Part shown: one piece after another, positions 49,487 through 62,401 of the stretch
How the letters are laid out: each line of letters opens with the position of its first letter
Numbering within the stretch: the first letter of the stretch is position 1
From: Chromobotia macracanthus
Taxonomy: Eukaryota; Chordata; Actinopteri; Cypriniformes; Botiidae
Length of the DNA: 64,000 bases
Reading direction: 5' to 3'
Assembly: GCA_036877525.1 (NCBI GenBank)
Contig: JAZGTH010000005.1
Span: 3,374,001 to 3,438,000, forward strand
Translations under genes and position numbers: made by a program
Notes under the pieces: generated by a model
What the model saw: the letters and a program-made list of their open reading frames with translations, nothing else
Told to the model about the DNA's origin: nothing
Databases searched by the model: none

Positions 49487-50224
49487 TCAGTGAGTGAGGG
49501 GAAGGAAGACTAGCAGACTTGTGTCCTTCTGTGCAAGGTTACTCACCTGATAAAATAAAGCACAACACAAACAGTCAGATACCATGGTTGTGTGCCATTT
49601 AGAGGTAAATTGAGAATGCCTTTAAAATAACAACTTTAGTCCTGAATTTGACAAGACCTTAATATCATTCTACTTTTTAAATTACACATTCCATATTTAA
49701 TAAAGAAATTTTCTTTTTATAGACTATAAAAAGTATTTTCATTGTGTTCTATACCTCAAAGCACAACATAAACAGCTCTTAAAAGGTTGTTCTTATCCAT
49801 TAATAAACTATTAAAACAAATATCTTGTGTTACTTATTATTTTAATGCAATCCAGTCAGTTTCTATTATTGTCATTCTAATTCAAATTCAATATTCTGTG
49901 GTGCATGGTCAATTTGATTCAAAGTTGCAATTATGTGCCTCAGGTTAAACTGTGAACTACAATCCTAACAGTCCACCTGAACAAGCAGCAATAAACACAA
50001 CAGCAAGTGGATGTGGACCACCTGGCCATGAGTGAGGGGAGTCAAAGATGGTAAGAAAACACAGGGGAGATGGACATCTCAAACGCTGCCTGTATTCAAA
50101 TTCTGAATTAATGCAGTTAAGGGAAGGAGAGTGAGCATACCTTGTCTAAGGCAGGGCCCATCTATTATTTTGACCAATGGCAGAAGGAGGGAGAGTTACG
50201 TCATCTGCTATCCAGCTAAACCTT
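49485..50224. other. AT-rich intergenic DNA
   Basis: No gene or repeat is recognised. Confidence 0.4.
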
Positions 50225-50575
50225 GACCCAATGGTATGTATACTATGCACTGTATGTGAACTGTATGCATGGAATACCCACAAGACCTACTACATTTGCT
50301 AAAATGCACCGTACACAACAGCATACACTGCGCAAAATGCTGTATCCCACAATACAATATGCTTAAAGAAATCTATTCACTGAATTAAACATGCAAGGAG
50401 ACATGGATAACATGCTGAGACATAGAGTCATGTGACAACAACGTGACAACGTGTCAGTACATAAGGTGTCCTGTTTCACATAATATTCTAAAAATATGGG
50501 CTGTAAATAACATATACTGCACAGTGTGCAGCAAGCAGTTGACTAGTATTCCATTCCAAACAGAACCAAAAAGTC
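50225..50575. mobile_element. possible MITE with 'GTATGCAT' and 'TAGTATTCCATTCCAAACAGA' ends
   Basis: Repeated GTATG/CATAC words (GGTATGTATACTATGCAC, CTGTATGTGAACTGTATGC, CAGCATACACTGC) are followed by ACTAGTATTCCATTCCAAAC and AGAACC. This resembles a fish hAT-like MITE whose copies end with 'TAGT.TTCCATTCC.AACAGA'. Boundaries and class are uncertain. Confidence 0.4.
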
Positions 50576-53500
50576 TCATTTTTGTCTCATCTGGTTTGTT
50601 ATACTGCTAGGATCACTTCCAGGGCCAGGGCTTGATTTCTCTCCCGCAGCCAGCAGCACCTCCATCATAAAGGTTCTGCCCCTATCCAGCCTCAGTGGAG
50701 TGTGACAGTCAAGGCGTGAAGACAAAGTTCAAAACAACAACCAGGCTTCCATCAGATTTAAGAAATGGGAGGAGGCCTTTGTGTCCCACAGCCCTCATAA
50801 AGCACCAACTCTACTGGGAGTTCCCAAAGATGGGTTTACCTTTGTAAAGCATTTTCAAAGCAAATCTTTTAAAGATTTTAGATATGCCTTTGAGGACAAT
50901 GCAAAGTCTAAATGCCAATCCCAGCACATTAAACTGCCTACATTCTAAATTAAATCTAAATCTTAATTCCATTAGCTTTATTTAATGAAAAATACTTATT
51001 ATGAATCAATCCGACAACATAAAGATTACACCAACACAATACATTTTTATAGTTCAGCATAATGTAGAAAGAGCTAAAAGTTTTTACTTTTTACAATATG
51101 GAAAACTGTGTTTTAAGGGAGCCATTGCTCCCATCGTTTGTTGTTATTTTCTAGTATTTTTTTTGTGTATGTTGTGTTTGTTTGTGTTTATTGTTTGGTC
51201 ACATGCAAATGCTTCTTTCTTCCCTTGTTTTTGCTTGAAAAGCAGTGTGTTCGCAACAGAGACTTGAGGTCCAGCGGGAAGCATAGCTAAGACGAATGGA
51301 AGGGTGGCGGATCAGTGTGGGAAATTGGGAATGTGCAGTATGCCAGATTAGAGAAAATCTGCTGGTTGTTCTGATGAGCTCTTCTGGAAAAAAGCAAGCA
51401 ATGGCATGAGCAACCTTTCAACACACCCAGAAAGGTGTTTCCAGCAAAGTGACGCAAAATATTGTCCCTGCTTTAGTGCTGTGTGTGTTGCCGGCATCAA
51501 AAATAAGATTATGGCTCTCTGTGTGGTTTGAATGTCCTCAACAAACTTCATGAAAAGCCTCTCTTTCCTCTAGCACTGTTGTCAAAATCCACCTCGGACA
51601 GTTAATCATCACTATTCTGCCTTTGTGCCGCATACACACTCAGCTTCAGCATGGCACGCTGCACATGTAAAGGCGCTCAACAAAAACCACACAAAAGTCG
51701 GCAGGAAGTGCCAACAATGCAGATGAGGCTGAAGGGGTTAAATGCCTTATTCAGTTCTGCTCAAGGGAAAAGGAGAGAGAATAAAAGGAGGGCGGAGGGA
51801 AGGAAAAAAGACAAAGAACTAAGCACAGCCCAGCCACCTGCCACATTCCTTGACAAGAATTGAGCCAGCGGAAGAAGTCATTTCTGCAGGAAGCCACGGA
51901 GGCTCAGGAGAGCCTCTTAAACCCATTACGGTGGTGAGAGCCAGCACGCTTGACTAAAGGGTTTCAAAGCAGAAAGGAACCTCGGCCATGTCCACTCAGC
52001 CCAAAGACAGAGAGAGATAGTTAGAGAAGGCTGACTAACTAAAGAACAATTATTAGTACCAGCAACACCAGACTTACACCTGATTCTACAGAGAGATAAG
52101 TACTGCGAAAACCATTCCCGAGTAGGAGTGATTGAGGGCAAGTGTTTTAAATGGAAGGAAAAGCACAGGCAGAATGCTATAAAGCACAGTAACTGTAAAT
52201 GGTGCTGGATGGGATCCAACTCATGCATTTTTCAGTTACTGGTCTACAGCTGTTACACTTCTTACACATCATCAAATTCATGAGACTACGTGTGTATCCT
52301 GCATATTTTACTAATGTAATGTCAGAACAATTCGATAATTAATAGATCTCTGTTTGAAGTGCAATTTATGCAACCCAGGACAATGTGTGTCTCTATAACC
52401 CACATACTCTGACGCTTCAAAGATGCCAATCTCAGTGCTAGCATGTCAGAAGACTACTTGCACTGCTTGCCAAAAATAAGCCACAAACATGGCACAATTT
52501 CTTCCAGCCCTTCATCTTTCTCTGGGTTTTCACTGTATTTTATTTAAAACCCCTGCGGTCTATTTAAAACTTAACAGCATTACCCATTTATAAACACTCA
52601 TCCTAAATCAAGCATAGGAAGGTGTGAACAATGCAGTCATCCTTTATTTACACCAAGGTCACTTTGAAAGAGGTTTAACCACAAGCCCTAGAGACACTCA
52701 TCGACTCCCAAGACCCTTCAAGAGGGTCAAAGGAACAAAGGACCATCAACGTTCTACAGCCTCCCAGTCCCAAAGCTCAGACTTTCAGAGATGATGCTGT
52801 TTTAGCAAGCAGCCTAACTACATTTACATCCACCTCTCTTTTTCACTTCCCCGGCTTCTCCTGCTCCATTTCCCTGTTCCCCTACTCCGCCTCTAGCACC
52901 TGCATCCATCCGGAGGGGGAGGTTTTGGAAAGGAAGCCCTGCAGGCGTCTTTCAGATGGTTCCCAAATTATACCTTCATTACCCCCCACCCCCAACTCAA
53001 CCTTCACTGCTTTCTCCACCTCCTTTTCCATTCACCAGCACATCACCCCTTCAGTCCCCAGCCACCACAAAGAACCATGCCTACCCAGCTTTAGCAATTT
53101 ACCAGCAAACACAGGATTGCATGTGGGTCACCAGGTCAAATGGTGAGTATTAGCAAAACCTATCAATCATTTTTGTTGCTATGCATGTATCCCAAGTTTT
53201 CTAAATGCAATTTGAAGTGAACTAATTTATATAGCTCTGCTTACTTTACAGTGGCAAAGTTCTAGAGTTCAGTAATGAGATCAATTATCAAAGAATTTTT
53301 CCAAGGCATTTTCAATTTGAAAGACTCCTCATTATGGTTTAACAGATGCAGAAGATATTTGCAGCAATGTTCTTTCTGTTCCTCTATTGAAAATGTCAGT
53401 AGCTTTCAGTTATGCTGACAGACCATGATTTGCTACTTTCTATTGCTTGCCAGTCACAGATGGGTCAAAAGACAAAAGACAGGTGGGTCAAAAGACATTT

Positions 53501-56500
53501 TTATTCTATCCATTTTACTGGATTAAAATGCGTATATGTCCCTAGGCAGGAAATAATGTTATCATGTTTTTGGTCTATTTTCCTGAAAGACTATATGTGT
53601 AAAATGTTATCTGGAAAAAGCATATTTTGTCAACTTTTAGAAGTAATTTAGATGTTCTTAAAGCTAACTGACATGTACTACAGGCCACAAAGCTCAATTT
53701 CTGGATATATATGTTTTTAGGTTTTGTTTACATCACACTTTATGGATTTATATAACCTGTTATGGAAATGCATTTATGGCACACAATACAACACTGAAAG
53801 TACCTCAGACTGTAATACCTTTTCACTGAGGCAGCACATTCTGCTATCACCTTAGTTAAATGTGCTGCTGTCATAATAGCAAGCATGAGTAACTACTTCC
53901 CATGATAAATTTTGACAGTTAAAGCTAACAGAGTTACAGGATCCATTTTCAGACTTAACCCATTAGACAGTTATCAGGATCCTTGGGTAATGGTTCACAT
54001 AACAGTGTTATGTCCCCTACTGAGAATATCGTGCACTTTGCCATGAGCTGTCTTGCCAGTTTAAATCAACAACCAAGTCCTACAAGTCCTCGAAAAGACT
54101 TAGAAACTTGGCCACTGCTAAAGGGGAGTGTAATAGTCCATTAGATTCTCAGGGTCGGTCACTAGGGCCATTGAGAGGATGATGCAGTCTCTGGTCAGGA
54201 TGTCATTACAAAGGAATGCATGCTGCAAGACCAAAAAACATGATCTATAGGTTCCATATGTGACTGCAACTGGAGGCTGGTTTGCTGCAGAGGACTGAGA
54301 ATGCTAATGCTAAGTAAACAGCCCTCTGTTTTTCCTGCTTGCTAACTGTTAATTCCTGTGCTTGAGATATACTGATATTTAGATGTGTTTCAATGTAGAT
54401 GCATCATGTTTACAGATCAAGCAAAGAGCATTTTGTTAACACAGTCAATAAAATGTGCTCTGTATTTTTTGTTAAAATTAGGGCAGCCAATTGACTCAAG
54501 TTTGCCAGTCTGCCAGTCAGAACTTTCACAAAGGATGCATACATGATTATGTTTTTATAACTAATCACACAAAATTTGATGTGTTAAACTAACAGTCTTG
54601 GTTATATTGCTTTCTCCTATGCCAATTTAAAGAGCCACTGGTACAATATTCTTTGGATGATTTCCTAACACAACCCTACACTGTGGCTCTGTGACGCTTC
54701 CCAAACTTTAGATTTAGATCACTGACAAATTTACATTTGTGCAAATGAATGAGGGGTATTTCATTAAAATCATTGTTTTTAAAAGCATTAATTTGTATCA
54801 TTTTCTATCAAAATGTACATAATACACATTTCTTATAACGTAATTTTATTATCCTCTTCCTGTCCAGGCGTAATATATTGTGGATGATGCATTGATCTCC
54901 TGCCCCACCAGTGTGGAGGCAGGAAGAGCCCAACCAGTGATGGGTTAGTCAGGCAAGAGTAAGTGATTCCATGGAGATCCTACTCCTGCCAAAGAGGACC
55001 AGCAATGGGGGAGTGTATGACTCACTGTCCATCCCAGAGAAGAGATTCCACACAACGGCAAACAGTAATGCAGGCAGGAGTTCAGGGATTTTAAAATCAT
55101 ACATACAAGAAGGATACCAGTGCATGTTGGCAGATCCAAAACTGCCCAATATTTCCCAGAATACAAACGGCATGCTAAATATAAATAAAAATTACAAATA
55201 GGTTTCGCTGCCGAACAATTTTTTATTTTATTTTTACTTTTAATTTTATTAAAAGTTAAATATTGTAAACATAGCAGTAATTTTCATATTAAAATGAAGT
55301 CTATCACCTATAATGCATGGCAATGCATAACTGAGTCCAGTTCTTGTGTTCTATGTGTGCTATTTTTCAATTGTTGATGTACGTGCACATGCAGACAGAT
55401 GACTCTGGCAACTGTTGCACAATGATCATCATTTAAAAAAAGTTTGTCTTAAGAATTCTGCATTCTGTTCTGCTCTGTTCTTCTCTTGGCAACTGAGGTT
55501 GCCTGCAAGTTGCCTGTAGTTTTTTGACTGAGGACCTGCAAAAATTTGAGAGGGGTACTACAAGCTTGTCATACCATTTCTCCAATGATACAACAACTGT
55601 TTAGTATCATAATTACTTACGGGTCAGGAGGCACAATTAATTGTGTTAATGTTTTTGTGTCATTTTCTTTACAATTAACTCCATTAAACTGACAGCCCCA
55701 CAATAAGATATGACAATCCACTAAGAATTATGAACAGACGTTGGGATTTTGTCATAGTCACCAAAGGTTCCCTGCTCTGCTGTTTTTGTTTGTGAACATC
55801 TAATGGCTTTGGGAAGGCAGAGAGGGGCCTCATCTCCCACCACAAACTCGTCCTAATGATAAAAACACATTTTGTTTTGGAGTGCTTCGGGAGGACTGGT
55901 TTGAAAACACACACACGCACACACACAAGAGTGTTTCTAGACCGGCACAAAAGGCAGAAATGACATTATGACGTGAGGCGTTCTCAGCGTACTCATTAGA
56001 GATTTTAGCTCAGCATGTATTCCACCTCCCTTCTCTTTCTTTTAACTATTTCTCTCTCTAGTTCTCAGTGGAATAGTATTCCATTTTGATTTGGTTAGAT
56101 CATTCTGAGGCCATAAATTGTGCAGGCGGCTAATTATAGGTCATGCTGTAGACCTGAGGGCTGAATGTGACAGCATGCAGCGTGTGTGTGTGTGTGTGAG
56201 AGAGAGAGAAATCCTGCATGCGAGTATGTTTAACTGGGTTTGCAGCAGGGGATCCAGCCATAGCCCCTCCCACAGCAGTACTGCAGCAGTGACTCATTCA
56301 GGATTAAGGCAGAGACGGCCAGGGTCTGCACACGCAAACACATTCCTCCAGCCCAACACATACACACACAGCTTCAGCTCTCTAGTAGACAAACATACAC
56401 ACTGTATGAAGTCATTCACAAAAACACTGAAAGTTCAGTACAAGACTGGATAACTAGACCCAGAACGGGGATAAAAAAGTAGGATAGAATTGAATAGAAC

Positions 56501-57722
56501 AGAACAGACACAGCAAAATGCTGAGAAGAGCAAAAGAGTTTAGCAGAAGAGTTTATATGATCAAAAAAAAACACAGCAAAGAGTATAGAAATAAGTATAA
56601 AATAACAATAGAACTTTAGCGAGTAAATAGGATGGAAATAAATAGTATTTTTTAAAATTGCATCACAAATTCAAATGGCTTAAGACATGATCCAGTTATG
56701 CTTCCATAAACAGTTGACTTAATATTTGGGTTAATGCAAGCGTCTGCAAATACAACACTATAATTATGAAACAACAGCCAATACATTTTCATTGTCTGTA
56801 ATCAATGATTATGAGCACATGCAGCAGTTAATCATATCTATCCACAGAATAAAGCAAGCAAATGCTCCCTGTCACCATTCTGCAAACACTCCCTATATGT
56901 GCGACAAACAGTGAGATCAACACTTAAAACTCATTCAAGCCCTGTTCAGAGACGGCTCTCTGGCATTCAAGCTTTTTTCTCAATGGAGTGACGTGCCTCT
57001 GACTTACTCCACCCAAACCCCCTCCCCACAAGGAATAGAGCAGCCCATTCATGCAGCCTCACAGCCTATCAGCTGCCAGGGGGATGCAGGCGGGGGGGTC
57101 TGTGTTGAACAGGTCACCTGGATTACATCACTGGGCTTCAGGAGCAGCGAGTGAGAAAGAGGAGAAAATCAGGATGAGCTGCCAGCCCTCCCCAACCCGT
57201 ATTTCTCCCAATTTCTCCCAGCATGAGTCAGAGGCAGTCTGATTCCCTTGATGCACTGCGGAAGAGTCTTGTGACGTCTCTTCCATCTCGTCTGTGTGTG
57301 TGTGATTCTTGGAGGGTGGGTGGTTGAATGAGTGTTTCTATAGCCAATCCCAGAATCCCAGCATTCAATATCACTTTTCATTCATAAAAATATCAGTTAT
57401 ATAGCTTAAGTTCTATATAGCCAAAGCTATTATATGGCTACACTACTGCATCTCAAAGACAACGAAGGACACTCACAGTACTACAAGACCACCCACCCTA
57501 TAATCATATTGTTAAACATTCCATTTAAAATGTATACATAATGGAATCATTAGGTTATTTTTCCAAAAGGTTATTATTATAAATTATGACTGCCCCATAA
57601 TTGTCAAAACTTATCTATTGAAAGCAAGCTGAAGCTACATGCCAAGTCTGTTTGAGCTCCCAAAATATTAGCTGTTTGTAGTTTAAATAAGAATAATCCT
57701 AATTATGACCACTTCAATAATA
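50576..57722. other. convergent intergenic interval, part 3
   Basis: No gene is supported. Small features are a direct repeat GGGTCAAAAGACA at 53463 and 53486, an interrupted AC tract near 55907-55927, and a compound GT/GA tract near 56180-56210. The segments 51250-52240, 52690-53150 and 56930-57260 are of higher complexity with several overlapping short frames but no domains. Confidence 0.35.
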
Positions 57723-57975
57723 TTAAAGTGATAGTTCACCCAAAAAAATTCCATCATTTACTCACCTTCAAGTCATTCTAAACGTATATGACTTTTCGTT
57801 CATCTGAGGAACGCAAAAAAGATATATTGAGGAATGTCTCAGTGGTTTTGTGTTATACAATGTAAGTCTATTGGTGCCACTGTTGTTTGATTTTTCTGTG
57901 TATTTAGTATATTTTCAGATATTTTCTTTTGTGTTCCTCAGAAGCAAAAAAATCATACAGGTTTGGAATTATATG
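57723..57975 (+). mobile_element. palindromic MITE, copy 4 (right end truncated)
   Basis: The element opens with TTAAAGTGATAGTTCACCC, then CCATCATTTACTCACCTTCA. Toward the right it has TCCTCAGAAGCAAAAAAATC and CATACAGGTTTGGAATTATA, the mirrored right-arm motifs of the 13448-13687 family. The terminal 'GGTGAACTATCCCTTTAA'-type end is absent. Confidence 0.75.
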
Positions 57976-58479
57976 GGCTGTGGGGAGACATTAAACAAAA
58001 GACTGGGAAACACTGCTCGATAGAGTCACTGGTGCAGTTTATAAAATGCTACAGAGATGGCGTTGCTTGTCAGAGCAGAACATGGGTGATACAACATGAG
58101 CAAGTGAAGAGACTCTGTAGATAATCAGCGTTCCTAAACAGAAGGGCGAGATAAACAGGAAGATGAGAAAGAGGTGCGGAGAGCGAGTGTGAGCAGAATA
58201 CATTGGACTCATCACCAGCAGCAGCCCGCAGATGAGTCACCGATTGCTTGGCCGTCACTCCCGGTAACCGGCCCACCCTCAGCATGGTGATCAGTCAGCG
58301 AGTCCTTACGTTGTTCGATTGACTTTATCAGTGGAGAGTCAGATACATTCACACCAACAAAACATCCATGGCAAATGTGCTGGGGAGGGGTGGCAGAGCT
58401 GCATGAGTCATAAGTGACTAAACTGTCCCCCCCAACACACACATGCACCAACCTTACTAAGTGCTCAGGCAGTACCAAA
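57976..58479. other. intergenic DNA, nothing recognised
   Basis: This is a relatively GC-balanced unique segment. Short - strand frames show no domain. Confidence 0.35.
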
Positions 58480-58850
58480 GTACAGTGATGGTATCAGATG
58501 GCAATAACATGGCACTTTGATTTATAACATGATAATAAATGACTACCATATTCATACATCATGATATTTCAATGGTAATCTACAAAAAATATGACTAAGA
58601 ATATGGTATTTCAATGACATGCTCAAAAATATATTACTTTGGTACGTTTCTAAAAGCCATGGTATTCCTACGGCACATGTGAAAAATGGCATTAGCATGG
58701 TACATTATCTAAATACATGCTACAACCACGGTAAAAAATACCATGGTATTACTATTGTATTGCCTCAAAATCATGCTACTACCATAAAATATATTCAAAA
58801 TGCACAGCAGTATGACATTACATGTCAAAAACCATGGTACTTTTTGCAAA
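58480..58850. repeat. fuzzy tandem repeat built on 'CCATGGTA' words
   Basis: ATGGTA, CCATGGTA, ACATGGCA and their complements recur every few tens of bases (GATGGTATC, AACATGGCAC, GCCATGGTATTCC, AGCATGGTACATT, TACCATGGTATTAC, ACCATGGTACTTT) with AT-rich spacers. This is an imperfect tandem or palindromic array of a kind common in cyprinids. The frame at 58619-58882 is a by-product. Confidence 0.7.
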
Positions 58851-59523
58851 TACACACTCCTCTGTCACAGTCATGCCCATAAAATTCAGATAGGAGACTG
58901 GTCACCTTCTTGGAAAGCTAAGGTGGATATTTTTAGGGCCTTAGAGCATTTGTCTGTTTACAGGATGACTGTCAGTGGTAGGAGAGTGTTAGGTTATTAA
59001 TTGCTGTGCGCTTCCCCCAGGAAGTCACACCAGGAAGAAGAATGAGGGCCGCTAGCTTCCCGGCTAATGGACAGCACAAACAGGCAATAACAGCAAAGCT
59101 CGCAAACACACACTCGCACGCAACCCCCACTGCATTCATCAGCTATTAGCCAGACATTGCCAAATATCACTGACACACAAGCCGCAAACATGTCTTTGCA
59201 TTTAAAACCTTTAATTTTGTTTTTCTAATGCCACAGTTCATTACTTTCATTTTGCTGACATGATATATTGTGTCAAAAATCTCCAGCCACAACCACAACA
59301 GATTTGCCCTTGTTGACATGAATATTTATCCTTTACATCCAACCACAGAGGAAATCAGGTCAGACTAGTTGTATCTGTTTGGCAACTTCAAGAGAGGATG
59401 ACAGTTGAAACAAGCCGGTAACGAAAATAAATCTGTCCATATTTTCTACAGACCTTTGCGGTTAAACCTTACTTAAAGGCCAGACCTAGTATCAAATTTT
59501 GCATTTTTGATCAAATCATATTT
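58851..59523. other. intergenic DNA, nothing recognised
   Basis: No gene or known repeat is seen. Confidence 0.4.
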
Positions 59524-59540
59524 GGTAACACTTTATTTTA

Positions 59541-59828
59541 GTGAAAGTGACATATTTGTCAGATACGGTAACCTGTACCCGAAATGTGACCTCTGCATTT
59601 AACCCATCACTGGTGAGGATTAAACACACTGCAAGCCATGAACTCACACACCCAGGGCAGTGGGCAGAACACTGCTGTGCCCAGGGAGCAACTGGGGGTT
59701 GGGTGTCTTGCTCAAGGGCACTTGTTGCTACCTGCCACTTCAGCTGCTATCTGCCAACGCTGGAATCGAACCAGCAACCTTCTGATTACAAGCCCAACTC
59801 ACTTACCAGTAGGCCACAACTGCCCCCC
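59541..59828 (-). mobile_element. tRNA-derived SINE inserted in the transposon at 59524-59990
   Basis: Read on the - strand it starts GGGGGCAGTTGTGGCCTACT with an A box (TGGCCTACTGG, 59816-59806) and a B box (GGTTCGATTCC, 59772-59762). The body contains GCCCTTGAGCAAGACACCC and the sequence ends in GTCACTTTCAC. It is the most complete copy of the family also seen at 888-1000 and 23971-24050. The tRNA-like part is a SINE head, not a functional tRNA gene. Confidence 0.8.
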
Positions 59829-59900
59829 AACAGTCTCTTTGTTACATGTAACATGCACGTACAATAGTAATAACAGTAAATTATGCATAATTACATGGAA

Positions 59901-59933
59901 CTAACCCTAAACCAAACCCTAATCCTAACCCTA
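59901..59933. repeat. degenerate telomere-like CTAACCC repeat
   Basis: CTAACCCTAAACCAAACCCT then AATCCTAACCCTA is a short, imperfect (CCCTAA)n-like stretch. It lies inside the transposon at 59524-59990 and is a normal internal part of that repeat, not an interstitial telomere. Confidence 0.7.
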
Positions 59934-59990
59934 TAGTATGTTGTTAGTTAATATTACTCAGTACTTAAACATATAATTATGCTGTATTTT

Positions 59991-60534
59991 ATTTAAAAAT
60001 TTCTAACTGCCAGATGGATACAAATAGCCATACATATCACTATATTCACTGCAAAATCCCAGCACAGCAATTCTTAGAAAAATGAATGAATCTACAGATC
60101 GGTGTACTTTTAAGTATTAATCAAAATGCCCATCTATATTTTCTGAAAAAAATACAAGCGGTGCTTGTCCATACATCTAAACCTATGGCAATTTTTCACC
60201 TGTTTTATTGTCTATTTGGTTGAAATTTAAAGCCTGATCACCTATAAAAGTAACAGCATGTGTCTCCTTATGCGTGATATGAAGTTTGTAGCTCAACTGG
60301 TTAAGGGGTTTTGAAAAATCCCTAACATCCAGTATGAGTAATAATAGAATCACAGAATCATCATGATTTACTTAGCAAACCACGCTAATAACATGCAGGC
60401 ATTGAAATGTTGAGTTTCAGTCTAGTATCAGAATTTTATCATAGCTTTGTTGTAAGTGGTAAGAGATAAAGAAATATACCAAGTAAGAAATAATTTTAAG
60501 GCTATGAAAAGACCACAAGAAAACACTTCCACAA
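59991..60534. other. intergenic DNA beyond the ndfip1 3' end
   Basis: This is AT-rich with no gene seen. Confidence 0.4.
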
Positions 60535-62297
60535 ACTTTGAACACCGGAGACATTTAATAGCAGTATCTTATTTACAAGCAAATACATGTGCACATCCAT
60601 TGGAATTTGATGGGTGACCGCAAAGCTGCATGGAAAACAGAGTACAAAAGAGTAACTTCCTGCATCGTGGACGAGACCCAAAATGACAAGAGCAGACAAG
60701 CCACAGCAAAAATCATGCATGATTAGACAAAGAGATCAAATAGTCCCCTATCGTGGCCACCGCACAAGGTGGGGGATAAGTGTATATTCAAAAGACAGCA
60801 GAAACGTATAGTTCCACCAGATGCATTGTATAAATGGAAAGGTTTGGGCTGAATAAAACAATATTATTTACTTTGTTGCAAAAAGTTATGTGCTCTACGT
60901 TTATACCATATTCACACTTGAAATTCTAAAGGATATTTCATTGCATTCAGTGCATGGTTGGACTCCAAAGATTTATGATTTATTTGAAGGTGATGATTTT
61001 TTAATGTAGAAAAACAGTTATACATATTTAGTGAGGAGAGATTCAATTAACATGGTTTCTGAATACATGTAAAAAGCACTCCATTCCATTTTCACTTCGG
61101 TCGTAATAAGGACTTTAAAGGACCTTAAAGCAGTAACTTTAATTTCATGTCATGTAGACCAACAGAGAGAGAAACAGTTTAAAAGTAAAAAAGCAAAACA
61201 CAGGTTGCTTCATATTCAATTCATCTCACACTGCTACTCACAAAGTGAAAAGCTTCTCAGGAATGGTGACCAGCAGTAACTGGTTGCCTTCTTGTCAAAC
61301 GTCACCACAGAAGAAAAAGGAGGAAAAAACAGATCTAAGTAAAAGAAAAGCAAGACTTCCCCCTACTGGTTAACAGGAAGTATAGTATTGCATGCCAGTA
61401 CTACATACAAGATCTCATATTTAAGGCCTTTTTGTATACATTATAGACTTGACTGCAAATAGTACTCCAGATCAAAACAATTAGGATTTCTGAACACATT
61501 AAAAAATGTCCACTGCTTCACATCTAGAAACGAAGAAAGAGTATCTCGCCATCCAATACACAAAATGTCAGGTTTGAAAGCAAACAGAGAAAATGGTGTA
61601 TGGTCTTCTGTCAGATGAGTAGATTACAAGATAGTATTTTTTTGGATAACTGCAAGCTCGTAATTGTGTTTTCATTTCCAGCAAGTGACTGGAGCAAATG
61701 AAAAGAATCATTATTCATGTGCTCACTTTACTGGACTTACTGACCAGTCATTATTTTCACTTTGCCAGAGTTGTTCGCCAAGTCTATTCTTAGTCTCATT
61801 CCTAAACATAATTATACTGTGATTGCTGCATTATTTGACCCGAAACGCTGCGGTAAGAAATTTAAAGCCAACAAGAAATGCCATTCGCAGCCCACTGCGC
61901 TTCCATAACGTGATAAATTTCCACACCGGTCAATGCAGTGTAAGACAAATAAATAATTTAGAACAGGAATAAATTATATGACATCTGCCGAAAGTGAGTC
62001 ATTTCTGAAGTGGAGCAAGTTATTACATTTTGATGAAAGATTATAAAAACATTTATTTGGAATAATGCACCCTGATAACAATATATAGTAAATGTTTCAT
62101 GTTTGATTTTATGTGGATTTTATGTAGCGGTTGTACAAAATGTAGCGGTTGTACAAAAATAAATAAATATAGCTGTTTGACTATGAAGTTAAAACTAATG
62201 ACATTAAAAAACTTCAGCAAGCTCTGAACTTTTTTACATTTACAGGGAATAAACATACAATAGCTTTGATAATTAAGACCCTGTGAAATATGAACCT
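60535..62297 (-). other. ndfip1: probable ndfip1 3' UTR
   Basis: On the - strand this stretch of about 1.75 kb follows the ndfip1 stop and contains no other gene. It ends at ATTAAA (60559-60554) followed by the GT-rich GTGTTCAAAGTTTGTGGAAG and TGTTTTCTTGTGG, a plausible cleavage region. An earlier AATAAA at 62057-62052 and another at 60984-60979 could give shorter forms. An 18-bp unit (ATGTAGCGGTTGTACAAA on the + strand) is tandemly duplicated at 62122-62157. The extent is inferred without transcript data. Confidence 0.55.
60554..60559 (-). terminator. ndfip1: candidate ndfip1 polyadenylation signal ATTAAA
   Basis: This is the variant signal ATTAAA on the - strand, followed by GT/T-rich sequence. 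It was chosen because the unique, UTR-like sequence stops shortly after it; the AATAAA signals upstream remain alternatives. Confidence 0.4.
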
Positions 62298-62401
62298 TTA
62301 ATAGATGAAGAGAACTCTGGTGCGTGGAATAGTAGAAAAGGAGTCTGCCATTTTGCGGATCTTGGCATAGTTGATAAAGCCTCTGAGGAAAAGCAGAAAG
62401 C
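62298..62401 (-). CDS. ndfip1: ndfip1 last coding exon (C-terminus and stop)
   Basis: The - strand sequence after the acceptor CCTCCAG (AG at 62403-62402) encodes, with one base carried from the previous exon, GFLLFLRGFINYAKIRKMAD followed by SFSTIPRTRVLFIY and TAA (62300-62298). This closely matches the C-terminus of NDFIP1 (…FINYAKVRKM…PRTRVLFIY), and differs from NDFIP2. The segment holds the end of the third membrane helix and the short cytosolic tail. The phase (1 base + 104 nt = 35 codons including stop) is consistent with the preceding exon. Confidence 0.95.

Larger units (their letters stand above)
59524..59990 (+). mobile_element. non-autonomous transposon 'GGTAACACTTTATTTTA', split by a SINE
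   Basis: The left end GGTAACACTTTATTTTA (59524-59540) is a known fish repeat terminus. After the SINE the same repeat resumes with CTTTGTTACATGTAACATGC, then AATTATGCATAATTACATGG, an AACCCTAA-rich stretch and TAATATTACTCAGTACTTAA. The expected right terminus (TAAAATAAAGTGTTACC-type) is not visible, so the right end is truncated or diverged near 59990. No transposase is present. Confidence 0.65.

Noticed and set aside
59762..59828. Possible tRNA gene on the - strand
   Set aside because: It is the tRNA-like head of a SINE that has other copies in the window.
59901..59933. Interstitial telomeric repeat
   Set aside because: It is imperfect, short, and is a normal internal segment of the dispersed repeat in which it sits.
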